A stretch of DNA of 64,000 nt from assembly GCF_000956175.1 (NCBI RefSeq), contig NZ_CP011070.1, positions 930,001 to 994,000 on the forward strand. Direction: 5' to 3'. The notes beneath the pieces were generated by a model. That model was given only the letters and a program-made list of their open reading frames with translations, was not told the origin of the DNA and ran no database searches. This document shows, in pieces, positions 23,219 through 32,911 of this stretch (position 1 is its first letter; every line of letters starts with the position of its first letter). The translations under genes were made by a program, and so were the position numbers. The DNA is from Nitrosopumilus adriaticus. GTDB lineage: Archaea; Thermoproteota; Nitrososphaeria; Nitrososphaerales; Nitrosopumilaceae.

Positions 23219-23536
23219 TTATGGTGTTTCTATTTGAATCTCAGAATTGCATGATGGGAAATTACCTGTCTCATTTTTGAAATCCTCAATTAATTTCATT
23301 TGGAATTCTTTTGGATTTTCTGTAAATACTCTTTGATATGATTGAGTTTTCTGCTTGCATTCATTTCCTTCAAAATCAGTATCTACGTATTTTGTAAATG
23401 TCTTCTCTAGATTGTCTGTCTGGCCAATGTATATTGGCTCTTTGCTTCTATTGTATAGGACATATACTCCGGCATTTGGTTTTACAAATTTTGCACTTTC
23501 AAGCCATACTCTCATTTTGTCATCTAGTAATTCCAT
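23219..23536 (-). CDS. GIY-YIG domain protein
   Basis: A 105-aa protein in which AGVYVLYNRSKEPIYIGQTD then NLEKTFTKYV gives the GIY-YIG core (G-V-Y ... Y-I-G), like UvrC and stand-alone homologues. The catalytic Arg in the following helix (usually R-x3-H) is not obvious: Lys and Thr occupy it, so the nuclease activity is doubtful. It is divergent from the helicase gene (23626). Confidence 0.7.
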   Translation of the reverse strand: MELLDDKMRVWLESAKFVKPNAGVYVLYNRSKEPIYIGQTDNLEKTFTKYVDTDFEGNECKQKTQSYQRVFTENPKEFQMKLIEDFKNETGNFPSCNSEIQIETP

Positions 23537-23625
23537 AATATGAGTTAGTTGTACTAGATATTAAACTAGATTGCTCTATGATATCACTAGAACCTTCATG
23601 CTTTTAATATTGAGAAAAATTAGAT

Positions 23626-25314
23626 TTGATCCTGTCCCTTTTAGAAAAATTTCCTACTCAATTCACTCCTCGTCAAATTCAAAAGGAGATAATTTCCAAA
23701 ATTGAAGAGAATCTAAAATCAGGTTATAAAAAAATCATACTGTGTGCACCAACAGGTGTTGGAAAATCACTTGTAGGAGCTACTGTTTCAAGTTATTTTG
23801 ATAGCTCTTTTACAGTGACTGCATCGAAGCATCTACAAGATCAATATATCAAAGATATTCCGTTTTTAAAACCTGTTAAAGGAAAACAAAATTTTCCATG
23901 TCTGAAATTGATGGATTCAGAAAAAGTTGAAAATGATAGACGGGCAATGCGATGGGGCCTAACATGTGATAAGGGTGTATGTCAAGAGAGAATCAGTAAA
24001 AACGGCAAAGAGGTGATTGAGGTTTGTAAATTCAAGCCAACAATCAAGCAAGTGGAGGACAAAACTCAGGATTCCCAATCATGTCACTATTATCTTCAAA
24101 AATATGATGCATTGACATCTAACCACTCTCTTTGGAATTACCACGCATTTTTTACAATTATGAAATTTAACAAAAAACTATTTGAAGATTATCTGGATAG
24201 GAAGGTGACTGTCTTTGATGAAGCCCATAAAATTGAGGATCAAATTATTCAGTTTGTAGGATTTGATATTTTCAGTGGTCAAGTGGATGAATGTAATCTG
24301 AATTCTGAAAAGTATGATTTCACGGATTTAGACTCTGTGATAAAATTAACTGATGATATGGCATATTCTTATGCAAAAAAAATTAAAGATATCAAAGAAA
24401 GTTCTGCATTTCAAAAAGAGCCTGACTATGAGTTGATCAGCGGACTTGAGAGGAGGTATAATCGTTCCGCCCAAGCAAAAATAGACATAATGACAGATAA
24501 AGAAAATTTTGTTGTAAATGATCCTGTTAAGGATTTTAATGGAAATTTCAGAACAATTTCTGTAAGGCCAATAGATGTTTCGAAATTTGCTAACGAATTT
24601 TTTGAAACTGAATATCAATTATTCATGTCTGCCACAATTGACAAATCAAGTTTTTGTGAAAATATGGGGTTGAAAAAAGACGATGTTGCATTTGTTGATA
24701 CTGAAAAATCCCCCTTCCCAATTGAAAATAGGACAATTGATCTGCTAAACATTCGAAGATTAAGTTATGGCTCTACTAAAGAGGATGAACTTGAAGTAAT
24801 CAAAACTATTGACAGAATTTTAGATGAGCATTCAAATGAAAGAGGGTTGATCTTAACATCCTCCATTCCTAGATGCCAAAAAATTCTTCAGAATCTTTCT
24901 CCAAAAAATGCATCGAGAATTAGAATATGTCATAGTAAAAACAAGGACGGAAAATCACAAGATGATGTAATTACCGAACATGCGTCAGATCCTTCTGGGG
25001 TTTTATTATCTTCATCACTTTGGGAGGGTGTTGATCTTAAAGATGACCTGTCAAGATTTCAAATAATTGCAAAAGTTCCATATCCTAATTACACTGAAAA
25101 GAGAACACGGGCAAAGATGAATAAATTTCCCTTATGGTATACTGCTCAAACACTGACTAAGATTTTGCAAGGGTTTGGCCGTTCTATTAGAAGTGATGAT
25201 GACTGGGCAAAAACATATGTCTTGGATACTGCAGTAAACAATGTACTTTTCAAAGGACAACAAATGATTCCAAAGGCATACTATGATGTCTTGGGAATTG
25301 AAAATCAGTACTAG
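23626..25314 (+). CDS. XPD/DinG-type superfamily 2 DNA helicase
   Basis: A 562-aa 5'-3' helicase of the iron-sulfur XPD/Rad3/DinG group. Walker A APTGVGKS (41-48), DEAH box VFDEAHKIED (198-201), motif VI QGFGRSIRSDDDW near the C-terminus. Between motifs I and II lie Cys 92, 114, 119, 134 and 153 (with CHYYLQKYDALTSNHSLWNY), enough for the 4Fe-4S cluster of this family. The only suitable start is TTG 23626. The length is typical of archaeal XPD. Role: DNA repair or transcription-coupled unwinding. Confidence 0.88.
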   Translation: MILSLLEKFPTQFTPRQIQKEIISKIEENLKSGYKKIILCAPTGVGKSLVGATVSSYFDSSFTVTASKHLQDQYIKDIPFLKPVKGKQNFPCLKLMDSEKVENDRRAMRWGLTCDKGVCQERISKNGKEVIEVCKFKPTIKQVEDKTQDSQSCHYYLQKYDALTSNHSLWNYHAFFTIMKFNKKLFEDYLDRKVTVFDEAHKIEDQIIQFVGFDIFSGQVDECNLNSEKYDFTDLDSVIKLTDDMAYSYAKKIKDIKESSAFQKEPDYELISGLERRYNRSAQAKIDIMTDKENFVVNDPVKDFNGNFRTISVRPIDVSKFANEFFETEYQLFMSATIDKSSFCENMGLKKDDVAFVDTEKSPFPIENRTIDLLNIRRLSYGSTKEDELEVIKTIDRILDEHSNERGLILTSSIPRCQKILQNLSPKNASRIRICHSKNKDGKSQDDVITEHASDPSGVLLSSSLWEGVDLKDDLSRFQIIAKVPYPNYTEKRTRAKMNKFPLWYTAQTLTKILQGFGRSIRSDDDWAKTYVLDTAVNNVLFKGQQMIPKAYYDVLGIENQY

Positions 25315-25394
25315 GCAAGTCTGAAAATACCATATACATGAAATTTGATTATCTTTTACAATATTCTTAAATTTGTTATTCTTTGAGATTACTC

Positions 25395-25592
25395 ATGGAA
25401 GATGCTGATATTGCAAAACGTGACCATCAGCGAAATAAATCTGAAATTGTAAAGTTAGTAAAAGAAATGTTTCAACTGAAAAAATGGGGTGATGAAGAAT
25501 ACAAGAAAAAACTACAGGATTTAGTTGTTAAAGATGAAGAATTAGTTCAAGATGTAATTAGAAAAATAAAATTAGAAAAAGGTTTAGAATGA
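25395..25592 (+). CDS. Hypothetical small charged protein
   Basis: A 65-aa soluble helical protein (MEDADIAKRDHQRNKSEIVK, EMFQLKKWGDEEYKKKLQDL) with very high Lys/Glu/Asp content. Starting at ATG 25395 leaves a short leader after a TATA-like ttcttaaat (25366-25374). It follows the helicase on the same strand, but that promoter suggests an independent transcript. Confidence 0.65.
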   Translation: MEDADIAKRDHQRNKSEIVKLVKEMFQLKKWGDEEYKKKLQDLVVKDEELVQDVIRKIKLEKGLE

Positions 25593-25747
25593 TAGTTATT
25601 CTCAAAAAATAATCGTGTATAATAATTACAAAAAATAACCTGTAGTAGACAACAGTAATTTTATAGCATAATGTTATTTTTCTTTCCTGTTATCTCTAAG
25701 TACAATTAATGATCGCGATCTATAAAGCTTGTGGACAAATTGTTCAT

Positions 25748-27421
25748 CTATGGGTTTGCAGTAGTTATAGCTCCTTGAGCTGCAGAGCCTACAAGTGTAG
25801 CATACTTTGCTAGTGCCCCATGGGTGTAGTTTGGTGTTGGTTTTGACCATTGTTTTCTCCTATTCTCCATCTCTTCTTCTGAGACGTGAAGATCAATAAT
25901 GTTGGTTTCCGTATCTATTGTGATTTCATCATCGTTTTTTACTAGAGCTATTGGACCGCCAACATATGCTTCTGGTGCAACATGTCCTACCATGAATCCA
26001 CGTGTTCCTCCTGAAAACCTTCCATCAGTTACCATTGCGACTTTTTTGCCTAATCCTTGCCCTACCAATGCTGCAGTTGTAGCTAACATCTCTCTCATTC
26101 CTGGGCCACCTTTTGGACCTTCATATCTGATTACTACAACATGTCCTTCATCTATCTCTCCTTTGGAAACTGCATCAAAGGCATATTCTTCTCTATCAAA
26201 AACACGTGCTTTACCTGTAAATTTGGTCATCTCTACTCCTGCAGTTTTGATTACTGCTCCATCTGGTGCAAGACTTCCTTTGAGAATTACTGCAGTACCA
26301 ACTTGATGAATGGGATTTTCAACAGACCTTACTATGTGCTGTTCTACTTCTGGCATCTTAAATGAATTGAGATTCTCTTTGATTGTTTTTCCAGTTACTG
26401 TAATACAGTTTTCATTTAACAATCCTTTGTCAAGAAGTTTTTTCAATACAAAAGGAATGCCTCCAATTTTATCTAGAGAATTCATAACGTAATTCCCACC
26501 TGGTTTCATATCTGCTAAATGTGGTGTTTTCTTTCTTATTCTTTCAAAATCGTCATATGTCAAATCAATGTTAACTTCGTTTGCAAGTGCAAGTAAATGT
26601 AAAATTCCATTTGTTGATCCTCCGACAGAATTTAGCATGGTGATTGCATTTTCAAATGCTTCAAAACTCAAAATTTCTTTTGGTCTGATATTCATCTCTA
26701 GCAATTTTGCACATGCGACTCCTGTATCATATACCATCTTGTCACGTCTATCATCTTCTGCTGGCGGACTAGCGCTTCCTGGCAATGCAAGACCTATGGC
26801 TTCTGATATTGAGGCCATTGTGTTTGCCGTAAACATTCCTCCACAAGAGCCTGAATTTGGACATGCTGTGTTTTCGATATTTTTTAACGACTCTAATGAT
26901 AATTGTCCGGAATCATATGCTCCTACTGCTTCATACACATCAACTATTGTAAGCTCTTGACCATCAAGCATTCCTGGCATTATGGTTCCTCCATAAACAA
27001 ATACTGATGGCACATTCAGTCTGGCCATTGCCATCATGGTGCCTGGTAAACTTTTGTCACATCCAGCAATGCCTACAAGTGCATCATATTGGTGCGCTCT
27101 CACCATTAATTCGATAGAGTCTGCAATGACTTCGCGAGAAACTAGTGATGATTTCATTCCTTCATGGCCCATTGCAATTCCGTCACTTACTGCAATAGTT
27201 GAAAATTCTCTTGGTGTTGCACCAGCATCAGATACTCCTTCTTTAGCCTTGAGAGCTAATTTTGGAAGATGAATGTTGCAAGGGGTTGCTTCGTTTCCTG
27301 TATGACAAACACCGATAAATTGTTTAGATAAATCATCATCGTTTAATCCCATAGCTTTGTACATTGCTCTTTGTGGCGCACGAGATGTGCCTTCGACAAC
27401 ATTTTTGCTGGAAATTTCCAT
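25748..27421 (-). CDS. ilvD: Dihydroxy-acid dehydratase
   Basis: A 557-aa iron-sulfur enzyme that converts 2,3-dihydroxy-isovalerate (or -methylvalerate) to the 2-keto acid in valine, isoleucine and leucine synthesis. Cluster Cys residues lie in [19 protein letters not shown] and [16 protein letters not shown]; other signature parts are [14 protein letters not shown] and the C-terminal [17 protein letters not shown]. Length is typical. It stands alone here, far from other ilv genes apart from ilvA at 61745. Confidence 0.97.
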   Translation of the reverse strand: MEISSKNVVEGTSRAPQRAMYKAMGLNDDDLSKQFIGVCHTGNEATPCNIHLPKLALKAKEGVSDAGATPREFSTIAVSDGIAMGHEGMKSSLVSREVIADSIELMVRAHQYDALVGIAGCDKSLPGTMMAMARLNVPSVFVYGGTIMPGMLDGQELTIVDVYEAVGAYDSGQLSLESLKNIENTACPNSGSCGGMFTANTMASISEAIGLALPGSASPPAEDDRRDKMVYDTGVACAKLLEMNIRPKEILSFEAFENAITMLNSVGGSTNGILHLLALANEVNIDLTYDDFERIRKKTPHLADMKPGGNYVMNSLDKIGGIPFVLKKLLDKGLLNENCITVTGKTIKENLNSFKMPEVEQHIVRSVENPIHQVGTAVILKGSLAPDGAVIKTAGVEMTKFTGKARVFDREEYAFDAVSKGEIDEGHVVVIRYEGPKGGPGMREMLATTAALVGQGLGKKVAMVTDGRFSGGTRGFMVGHVAPEAYVGGPIALVKNDDEITIDTETNIIDLHVSEEEMENRRKQWSKPTPNYTHGALAKYATLVGSAAQGAITTANP

Positions 27422-27495
27422 GATATGTAAATCCTAAATTGCTATAATTTAGACTTTATTGAGATTATTAATTGAAAAATTTTCACTGAGTTTAA

Positions 27496-27729
27496 ATGGT
27501 AATCGGAATTGAGAAAAATATGGAACAAAAAGCTCTTGAATGCCCTGTTTGTAAAAGTAACAAAGCAACAATTGCTGGAGAAAATGTAAAACTAAGTGGG
27601 AGATTTGAAGACAAAGAGTTCCTTACAACTGAACTGACCGTTCTGCGCTGTACAAAATGTGGATATTACATGTTCTTTGATAAAATGGCTCAATTTACAA
27701 CAAAAGAAGAATCTGAAAAATCTACTTGA
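27496..27729 (+). CDS. Zinc-ribbon small protein
   Basis: A 77-aa protein with two C-x2-C knuckles (ECPVCKSN and RCTKCGYYMFF) 34 residues apart, a zinc ribbon with a central beta part (FEDKEFLTTELTVL). The start at ATG 27496 is used; an internal ATG eight codons on is possible. Its 3' end overlaps the convergent gene at 27722 by 8 bp. Nucleic-acid or protein binding is probable. Confidence 0.7.
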   Translation: MVIGIEKNMEQKALECPVCKSNKATIAGENVKLSGRFEDKEFLTTELTVLRCTKCGYYMFFDKMAQFTTKEESEKST

Positions 27730-28318
27730 TTAGATCTCTGTTTTCTAATTTTAACAATAGTGCATCTATTTCTTCTGGAGTTTCGCCACCATACACAATT
27801 AGGATTTTATCGTCTTCTTGGATTTCAAGTTCTCTAATATCTGGTAACTGCTCTCCGTTTACATAAAATGAAAGTTTGTAGTCCTCATTTGTACAGAAAC
27901 TTCTGCCATCTTGGAAAACAAAGCATTGATCATCTAGGCCAAGAGATAATGTTTCAAAGAGATATCCTAGAGTAACACCTGTTGCGTGTTTGTGGATAGT
28001 TGTCCCGTCCCTTCCTTCAAAATGAATCCAACTTGATTTGATTTGATAAGCTGGTGCTGAAAAATCAAATTCGTCGCCGAAAATTGAAACAAGAATTCCT
28101 GCGTGTGCGTGTTCACTTCCTAATGCGCCTGCGTTTTCTGGTCCGCCAGGTACATTATCTGTCATGTTGATAAATATCCATCCTGCATATCCTACAATTA
28201 CTGCAATTACAGCTAAAACCCCTACTGCAATGAGGGTTTGTTTTCTTTTTTCTGCTGAATGTCTAGTGGCGTAATTATCACGTTTTTGTTCACGCTCTCT
28301 TCTTTCTTTTCGACCCAT
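27722..28318 (-). CDS. Membrane-anchored extracytoplasmic protein with His motifs
   Basis: A 198-aa protein: a basic cytoplasmic N-terminus (MGRKERREREQKRDNYATRH), one transmembrane helix (about residues 29-52) and a soluble outer domain. The outer domain contains SEHAHAGILVSIFG, WIHFEGRDGTTIHKHATGVT and two Cys (CFVFQDGRSFC) that could bond. Similar archaeal proteins are sometimes labelled disulfide isomerase, but I see no C-x2-C. The H-x-H and H-K-H motifs suggest metal binding. It is divergent from the HIT gene. Confidence 0.7.
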   Translation of the reverse strand: MGRKERREREQKRDNYATRHSAEKRKQTLIAVGVLAVIAVIVGYAGWIFINMTDNVPGGPENAGALGSEHAHAGILVSIFGDEFDFSAPAYQIKSSWIHFEGRDGTTIHKHATGVTLGYLFETLSLGLDDQCFVFQDGRSFCTNEDYKLSFYVNGEQLPDIRELEIQEDDKILIVYGGETPEEIDALLLKLENRDLIK

Positions 28319-28397
28319 AGGATGCTCTGCGTTTGAAATTTACCCTAATTAACCATTCGATAAAAACAATAAATAAAATCAGAAAACGCTGATCAAT

Positions 28398-28805
28398 ATG
28401 GGTTGTATTTTTTGTGAAATTTTGGATGGGAAAAGAGATGGCCACCTACTCTATGAAGACAAATCTCACATTTCATTTTTAGACAAATATCCAATCGATG
28501 TAGGCCATAGCCTGATTATACCACGAGAGCATCATGAAAGGATCACAGATATGGATTCTGAGGATGTGGGAAAAATTTTCTCACTTGTACCCAAAATTGC
28601 TAATGCAATTTTAAAGGCAACAGGAGCTGATGCATTTAGTCTTGGTCAAAATAATGGAAGAGCTGCAAAACAAATTATTCCCCATGTCCATATACACATA
28701 ATTCCAAGATATAACAGCAAGGGAAGCGTATGGACTAAACGGCAAATTTCAAATGATGATGAACTCGTTGAACTCTCAAAAAATATTCGCAGTTTTATTG
28801 TTTAG
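28398..28805 (+). CDS. HIT-family nucleotide hydrolase
   Basis: A 135-aa histidine-triad protein. The N-terminal zinc-type start MGCIFCEILDGKRDGHLLYE and the catalytic triad HVHIHIIPR near the C-terminus are complete. HIT proteins hydrolyse or transfer adenylated or diadenosine compounds. Length is typical. The stop overlaps that of the convergent aRF1 gene by 4 bp. Confidence 0.93.
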   Translation: MGCIFCEILDGKRDGHLLYEDKSHISFLDKYPIDVGHSLIIPREHHERITDMDSEDVGKIFSLVPKIANAILKATGADAFSLGQNNGRAAKQIIPHVHIHIIPRYNSKGSVWTKRQISNDDELVELSKNIRSFIV

Positions 28806-30079
28806 CCGTGACCTGGATTATATCTCAAAATAGCGCCAATTTTTCCCAAACTTGCAAGCATGTTTCCGTGTTCTGCACTACCAGAAATTACCTCTAATTG
28901 AGAACCTGTCTTTGCGGCTAACAATTCCAAATAATCCACAATGTCTTGTTCATTTACTTCTACTTCCATGGATTTGCATTCTGGACAAGGATTGTTTGCA
29001 TATTCTGTTTTTTTAGGAATGACTTCAGGTCTTTCAACAAATTCTTCTCGAAAGTGTTTACATCTTTTACATTTTCCTTCCACTCTGTGCAAATTCGTAT
29101 TGTCGGTGATGAGCAAAACTTTAACAACATTATTTTTTAAAAATTCGATTACTTCTTGCAACCCATATGATCCTTTTCCTGAATTTGTATTTATTTCTCT
29201 AAACAAATCTTCTACAAGTTTTTTCTCCTCAACCATCCTAAAGTCCCCTAAAATATCAGATGATTTTGCAAAAGCTTCTCTAATTCCTTCTCCTCCTGAA
29301 TAAGATGCGTCAATTGTATTGATTATCATATTTTGTAATCTGTATTCAAGATAATTTCCATTAATGAAATCCTCTTTGGTTGGGCCTGGTCCTGAAATTA
29401 CCAGTCCTTTGATTGGATAAATATCAATAAAATACTCCCTGGTGGTTTCAGCAATTCTGTTAAAATAATATGTTAATTCCATCTCTCTGAGTTTCTGAAA
29501 TCTTTTTGCTGATTGTCCGCCTTGTCTGTGTTTTCCTGCAACACCAGAACCTGTTTGAGATAAAACTTCAATTTTGTCTCCGTGTAACAATCCCCATCCT
29601 GCATCCTTTGCATCAATTGCTAAAAATCCGATGAGATTGTCATCTTTTAGCATGTCTTTTAGAATATCTACATGAAAATGGTCATCGCATCTATACAGAT
29701 ACTGATTTAGATCTTTTGGCGGTTCAATCTCCCAGACAGTTACAACCTCGCTTCCCAATGGACCTCCGCCTTCCGGTGGCAGTGCACCACAAAAAACAAC
29801 CAGGCCTCTATCTGGTGTTTTTTTGTACATTTTTAATCTCTGTACAACTTTACCCAAGGAATCAACAACATGTGATCTTGTAAGATCTGATTTGATGTTA
29901 TCTGCTGTTCCTTGCTCTTGTTGAAGAGAGCCAATAATTTCATGAAGTTGTTTTCCTTTTGGAATGTACACTGTAATTAGTTCAGTTCCTCGCCCGGATT
30001 TTTTTGATAATTCTTCTAATGTCTTTCTAATTTTATAGAGTTTAACTGAATCTTGTTTTTCTACATCTATTTTCTTCAT
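28802..30079 (-). CDS. prf1: Peptide chain release factor subunit 1 (aRF1)
   Basis: A 425-aa archaeal class-1 release factor that reads all three stop codons and triggers peptide release. The decoding motif NIKS (61-64, after GTAD), the catalytic GGQ (187-189, in GKHRQGGQSAKRF) and the eRF1 C-terminal domain are present, with a zinc-ribbon mini-domain CKRCKHF ... CPECKS. Length is typical. It is followed on the same strand by a DsbA-like gene upstream, with no obvious functional link. Confidence 0.97.
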   Translation of the reverse strand: MKKIDVEKQDSVKLYKIRKTLEELSKKSGRGTELITVYIPKGKQLHEIIGSLQQEQGTADNIKSDLTRSHVVDSLGKVVQRLKMYKKTPDRGLVVFCGALPPEGGGPLGSEVVTVWEIEPPKDLNQYLYRCDDHFHVDILKDMLKDDNLIGFLAIDAKDAGWGLLHGDKIEVLSQTGSGVAGKHRQGGQSAKRFQKLREMELTYYFNRIAETTREYFIDIYPIKGLVISGPGPTKEDFINGNYLEYRLQNMIINTIDASYSGGEGIREAFAKSSDILGDFRMVEEKKLVEDLFREINTNSGKGSYGLQEVIEFLKNNVVKVLLITDNTNLHRVEGKCKRCKHFREEFVERPEVIPKKTEYANNPCPECKSMEVEVNEQDIVDYLELLAAKTGSQLEVISGSAEHGNMLASLGKIGAILRYNPGHG

Positions 30080-30142
30080 TTGTGGTTACTCCAGATCATG
30101 CGAATATTAATTTTGATTGCATTCATCAGATATCTTTTCAAA

Positions 30143-30787
30143 TCACAGCTCATCGAATGTTTTTAGAAACACTTCAAGTGGCTGATTTCCTCTAATTTTG
30201 ATAATTTTTTGATCATTGAATACTAAAAATGATGGCGTTGCATCGATACCTATCTCTTTTCCAAATTCATGCAGAGCAATTACTTTGTCCTGATATTTTT
30301 TATCATTGAGACATTTGTTAAATTCTTCAATATCTAGATTTGTTGAAACTGCAAATTTCTCAAGTGTTTCTCTTGTTATCCATCCTGTTCTTTCGCCGCC
30401 CCAATTTTTGTAGAGTTCATCATGGTATTCCCAATATTTTTCCTGATCATTTGCACAATACGATGCCTCTGCAGCTAATAGTGAATCAGGACCATTTAAT
30501 GGAAAATCTTTGAAGACTAGTTTTACTTTGCCTGTTTTGATATAATCTTCATAAATGATATCTAAAGTATTTTCATGAAATTTGTAGCAAAATGTACATT
30601 GATAATCGCCCCATTCTAAAATTGTAATTGGTGCATTTGATTCTCCCAATATTGGTGAACCATTGTTGATTAATTTTGTAGCTGTAAATAATTTTGAATC
30701 ATTTTCAGTTTCAGGAAAAAATACCATAAACATTCCTGTAATAATTCCTATGATTACTGGAATTGCCAATAGGTATATTTTTGTCAT
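30143..30787 (-). CDS. Secreted or anchored DsbA-like thiol-disulfide oxidoreductase
   Basis: A 214-aa thioredoxin-fold protein with an N-terminal hydrophobic anchor (MTKIYLLAIPVIIGIITGMF). The active site is GDYQCTFCYKFH (C-x2-C), followed by the usual EASYCANDQEKYWEYHDELY helix and a cis-Pro loop (IDATPSFLVFND). It probably forms or reshuffles disulfides outside the membrane. ATG 30787 is preferred; a GTG 57 bases upstream would add a non-hydrophobic extension overlapping the next gene. Confidence 0.9.
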   Translation of the reverse strand: MTKIYLLAIPVIIGIITGMFMVFFPETENDSKLFTATKLINNGSPILGESNAPITILEWGDYQCTFCYKFHENTLDIIYEDYIKTGKVKLVFKDFPLNGPDSLLAAEASYCANDQEKYWEYHDELYKNWGGERTGWITRETLEKFAVSTNLDIEEFNKCLNDKKYQDKVIALHEFGKEIGIDATPSFLVFNDQKIIKIRGNQPLEVFLKTFDEL

Positions 30788-30822
30788 ATTTTGTGAAAAA
30801 TTATTACAACTAAATATCTTCG

Positions 30823-31467
30823 CTAATTTGTGGCCAAAGTCCACAATGCAGAATTTTTTGCAGAAATTTCTGCAACAAATGGATCATCTGATGATGAAAT
30901 TATTATCACATCTCCTTCTTCAGGAAATAAATTCTCTAAAATATGTTTTTTAGTCTTTTTGTCTTTTCTAAAACAATCTTTATTGTCTCCGGGAAACACA
31001 AATCTATTTTCTTTAAACAAAACTGTTATGCACCCTGAAGAACCATACAAAATAGCATAATCTCTTTGCTCTAAACCTGAATTAATTGAAAAACCATATT
31101 TCTTTAGAATTATTGCATGGTTGTTTTTTCCAGTTACAACATCACATTTTTTTATTTTACATTCATTTGGAATAATTTGCTGAATTTGTTTAGATATTTT
31201 TTTACCTTTTTCTGTAAGGTAACTGCCTGATTTGGTAGTCTCTATCATCTGTGCTTCTTTAAGATGTGAGATCAAGGTTTTTACAGCACCTTCCCCCAAA
31301 TGAATTTCTTTTCCAAATGTTGCTCTGCTTACAAATTTTTCTTTTGATAATAATTGGAGTGCCTTGAATACATGTGGTATGCTAAATGTTAGAACTTTAC
31401 TGGATCCTTTCCTAGATACTATGTTTTGTAAAATTTGAATAGTTTTTTTCAGATCTTTTCTGATAAT
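30823..31467 (-). CDS. DUF4443-like winged-helix regulator without a canonical start codon
   Basis: The frame is open from 31500 to the stop at 30823. Protein-like sequence begins well before the first TTG (31299): SSKVLTFSIPHVFKALQLLS, KEKFVSRATFGKEIHLGEGA, VKTLISHLKEAQMIETTKSG, a winged-helix domain, then a C-terminal domain (DYAILYGSSGCITVLFKENR, DVIIISSSDDPFVAE). No ATG, GTG or TTG lies between the upstream stop (31501-31503) and 31299. A TATA-like tttataaaag lies at 31482-31491 on this strand, so the transcript should begin near 31460. I give a possible ATT start at 31467; CTG at 31452 is another. It may also be a gene with a damaged start. Confidence 0.6.
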   Translation of the reverse strand: MIRKDLKKTIQILQNIVSRKGSSKVLTFSIPHVFKALQLLSKEKFVSRATFGKEIHLGEGAVKTLISHLKEAQMIETTKSGSYLTEKGKKISKQIQQIIPNECKIKKCDVVTGKNNHAIILKKYGFSINSGLEQRDYAILYGSSGCITVLFKENRFVFPGDNKDCFRKDKKTKKHILENLFPEEGDVIIISSSDDPFVAEISAKNSALWTLATN

Positions 31468-31541
31468 TAGTAGTTGTAAATCTTTTATAAATTGGACAAA
31501 TTATCCAAGTGCTTAAATATATTCAGATAATGCTTTCAGTT

Positions 31542-31757
31542 ATGTCTGAATTAAGACAAATTAATGTGTCTAAGACTGGTGTTTCAAAACTAGCAATAGT
31601 TGCACTAGCTATAATCTTTGCAGCAGGATTATTTGTTGTGGGATTTGATCAAGGACATATCTTTAGTTTAGTTTATGGAGAACAAGCATTCACTGATCTT
31701 TACATCCATGAACTCACTCATGATATGAGGCATGCAGCAGGCTTTCCCTGTCACTAG
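31542..31757 (+). CDS. cbtB: Cobalt transporter subunit CbtB
   Basis: A 71-aa protein with one transmembrane helix (LAIVALAIIFAAGLFVVGFD) and the CbtB C-terminal His-rich motif HELTHDMRHAAGFPCH, which binds cobalt. With CbtA it forms a predicted cobalt uptake system for cobalamin synthesis. I use ATG 31542; the longer frame begins at TTG 31509 inside the promoter, whose TATA-like gcttaaatata lies at 31511-31521, about 25 bp ahead. cbtA follows 12 bp later. Confidence 0.9.
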   Translation: MSELRQINVSKTGVSKLAIVALAIIFAAGLFVVGFDQGHIFSLVYGEQAFTDLYIHELTHDMRHAAGFPCH

Positions 31758-31769
31758 GAGTTCTTTTTC

Positions 31770-32501
31770 ATGAAAACATCTCTTTTTATTATAATCGTGT
31801 TAATTTCAGGGGCGTTTGCAGGATTCATTCACGGTACAGTAAATTTTGCAATTGTAGAACCTTATCTTGATCAAGCAATTGGGATTGAAAATCAAAACCT
31901 ATTTGATTCTGGTGAAGAAGAAGACACTCCTGATTTTTGGATAGAATATGAAGGGTATAGAGCATGGCAAAAAAGTGGGCAGATTCTTGCAGGAGTGATT
32001 CTGGGGACATCTGTGGGTGCATTATTTGGAATTGTTTTTGCATTATCTAGAAATTCATTACCTGGAAGTAATGACATCAAAAAGGCACTTGTTCTAGCTG
32101 GTGTCATGTGGTTTACTCTTTACATTATCCCATTTCTAAAATATCCTGCAAACCCCCCAACTGTGGGTGATGGTGAAACTGTAGTGTTACGTGCAATTTT
32201 ATATCTTTCATTTATTGCAATTTCTGGATTTGGCGCTGTTGCATTTTACAAGATATCGAAGAAACTCCAAAACAAGAAAAAACTTGTATCATTGGTCGGT
32301 TACGCAGTTTTCATATCTACAGTATTCTTTGTAATGCCTGATAATCCTGATGAAATAACTGCCCCTATGAATCTGGTAAACGAGTTTAGATTAATGTCTG
32401 TTTTAGGCGTAACCTCTTTTTGGATATCTGTAGGTTTGATTTTGGGATTGTTTTGGAATAAATTTGAATCTCAAAAAGAAACCACTCCTCATTATAATTA
32501 A
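31770..32501 (+). CDS. cbtA: Cobalt transporter subunit CbtA
   Basis: A 243-aa integral membrane protein with five to six hydrophobic helices: MKTSLFIIIVLISGAFAGFI at the start, a loop with EEEDTPDFWIEYEGYRAWQK, then ILAGVILGTSVGALFGIVFA. Its pairing with cbtB and the topology identify CbtA. Substrate assignment rests on the family (B12-regulated cobalt transport in bacteria). There is no cobalamin riboswitch here; the regulators that follow may control it. Confidence 0.87.
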   Translation: MKTSLFIIIVLISGAFAGFIHGTVNFAIVEPYLDQAIGIENQNLFDSGEEEDTPDFWIEYEGYRAWQKSGQILAGVILGTSVGALFGIVFALSRNSLPGSNDIKKALVLAGVMWFTLYIIPFLKYPANPPTVGDGETVVLRAILYLSFIAISGFGAVAFYKISKKLQNKKKLVSLVGYAVFISTVFFVMPDNPDEITAPMNLVNEFRLMSVLGVTSFWISVGLILGLFWNKFESQKETTPHYN

Positions 32502-32572
32502 TTGTTCTAATTCTTTAGAACGAGAACTATAACATCTCGTTTAAATATGCCAAAGTATTTTTGGGTATTTGC

Positions 32573-32902
32573 ATGTCAAGAAGAATCACTTTACCTCAAT
32601 TAAAAAAATATGATATCACTCAAAAAGTAATAGAAGCATTAGCAGATTCTGAATCTAGGGCAATTTTATTCTCAATAATTAAAAAAGGTAATACTGCTGC
32701 TGAACTTTCAGTTAAGCTAAAAATTCCCCTAAGCTCAGTCTACAAAAAATTAGGGGATCTTGAAGAATTAACACTAATCGAAGTTGAAAAATGGCTACTA
32801 TCAGACAAGGGTAGAAAATACAAAGTTTATCGTAGTAGAATCAGTAAAGCCGACATTTCCATTAGAAAACCAGAACCAACTCTAACATTGGTATCAAATT
32901 GA
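32573..32902 (+). CDS. Winged-helix regulator, copy 1
   Basis: A 109-aa winged-helix DNA-binding protein: RRITLPQLKKYDITQKVIEA, then AAELSVKLKIPLSSVYKKLG (recognition helix) and the wing WLLSDKGRKYKVYRSRISKA. ArsR/TrmB-like in topology, no ligand domain. It is paralogous to the next gene, 9 bp downstream. The start at ATG 32573 follows a TATA-like region (gtttaaatatgcc, 32539-32551). Possible regulator of the flanking transport genes. Confidence 0.8.
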   Translation: MSRRITLPQLKKYDITQKVIEALADSESRAILFSIIKKGNTAAELSVKLKIPLSSVYKKLGDLEELTLIEVEKWLLSDKGRKYKVYRSRISKADISIRKPEPTLTLVSN

Positions 32903-32911
32903 GATGGTCTA

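Noticed and set aside
30788-30844. GTG-started N-terminal extension of the DsbA-like gene
   Set aside because: It would hide the hydrophobic anchor behind a polar stretch and overlap the preceding gene; the ATG at 30787 gives a normal signal-anchor start.
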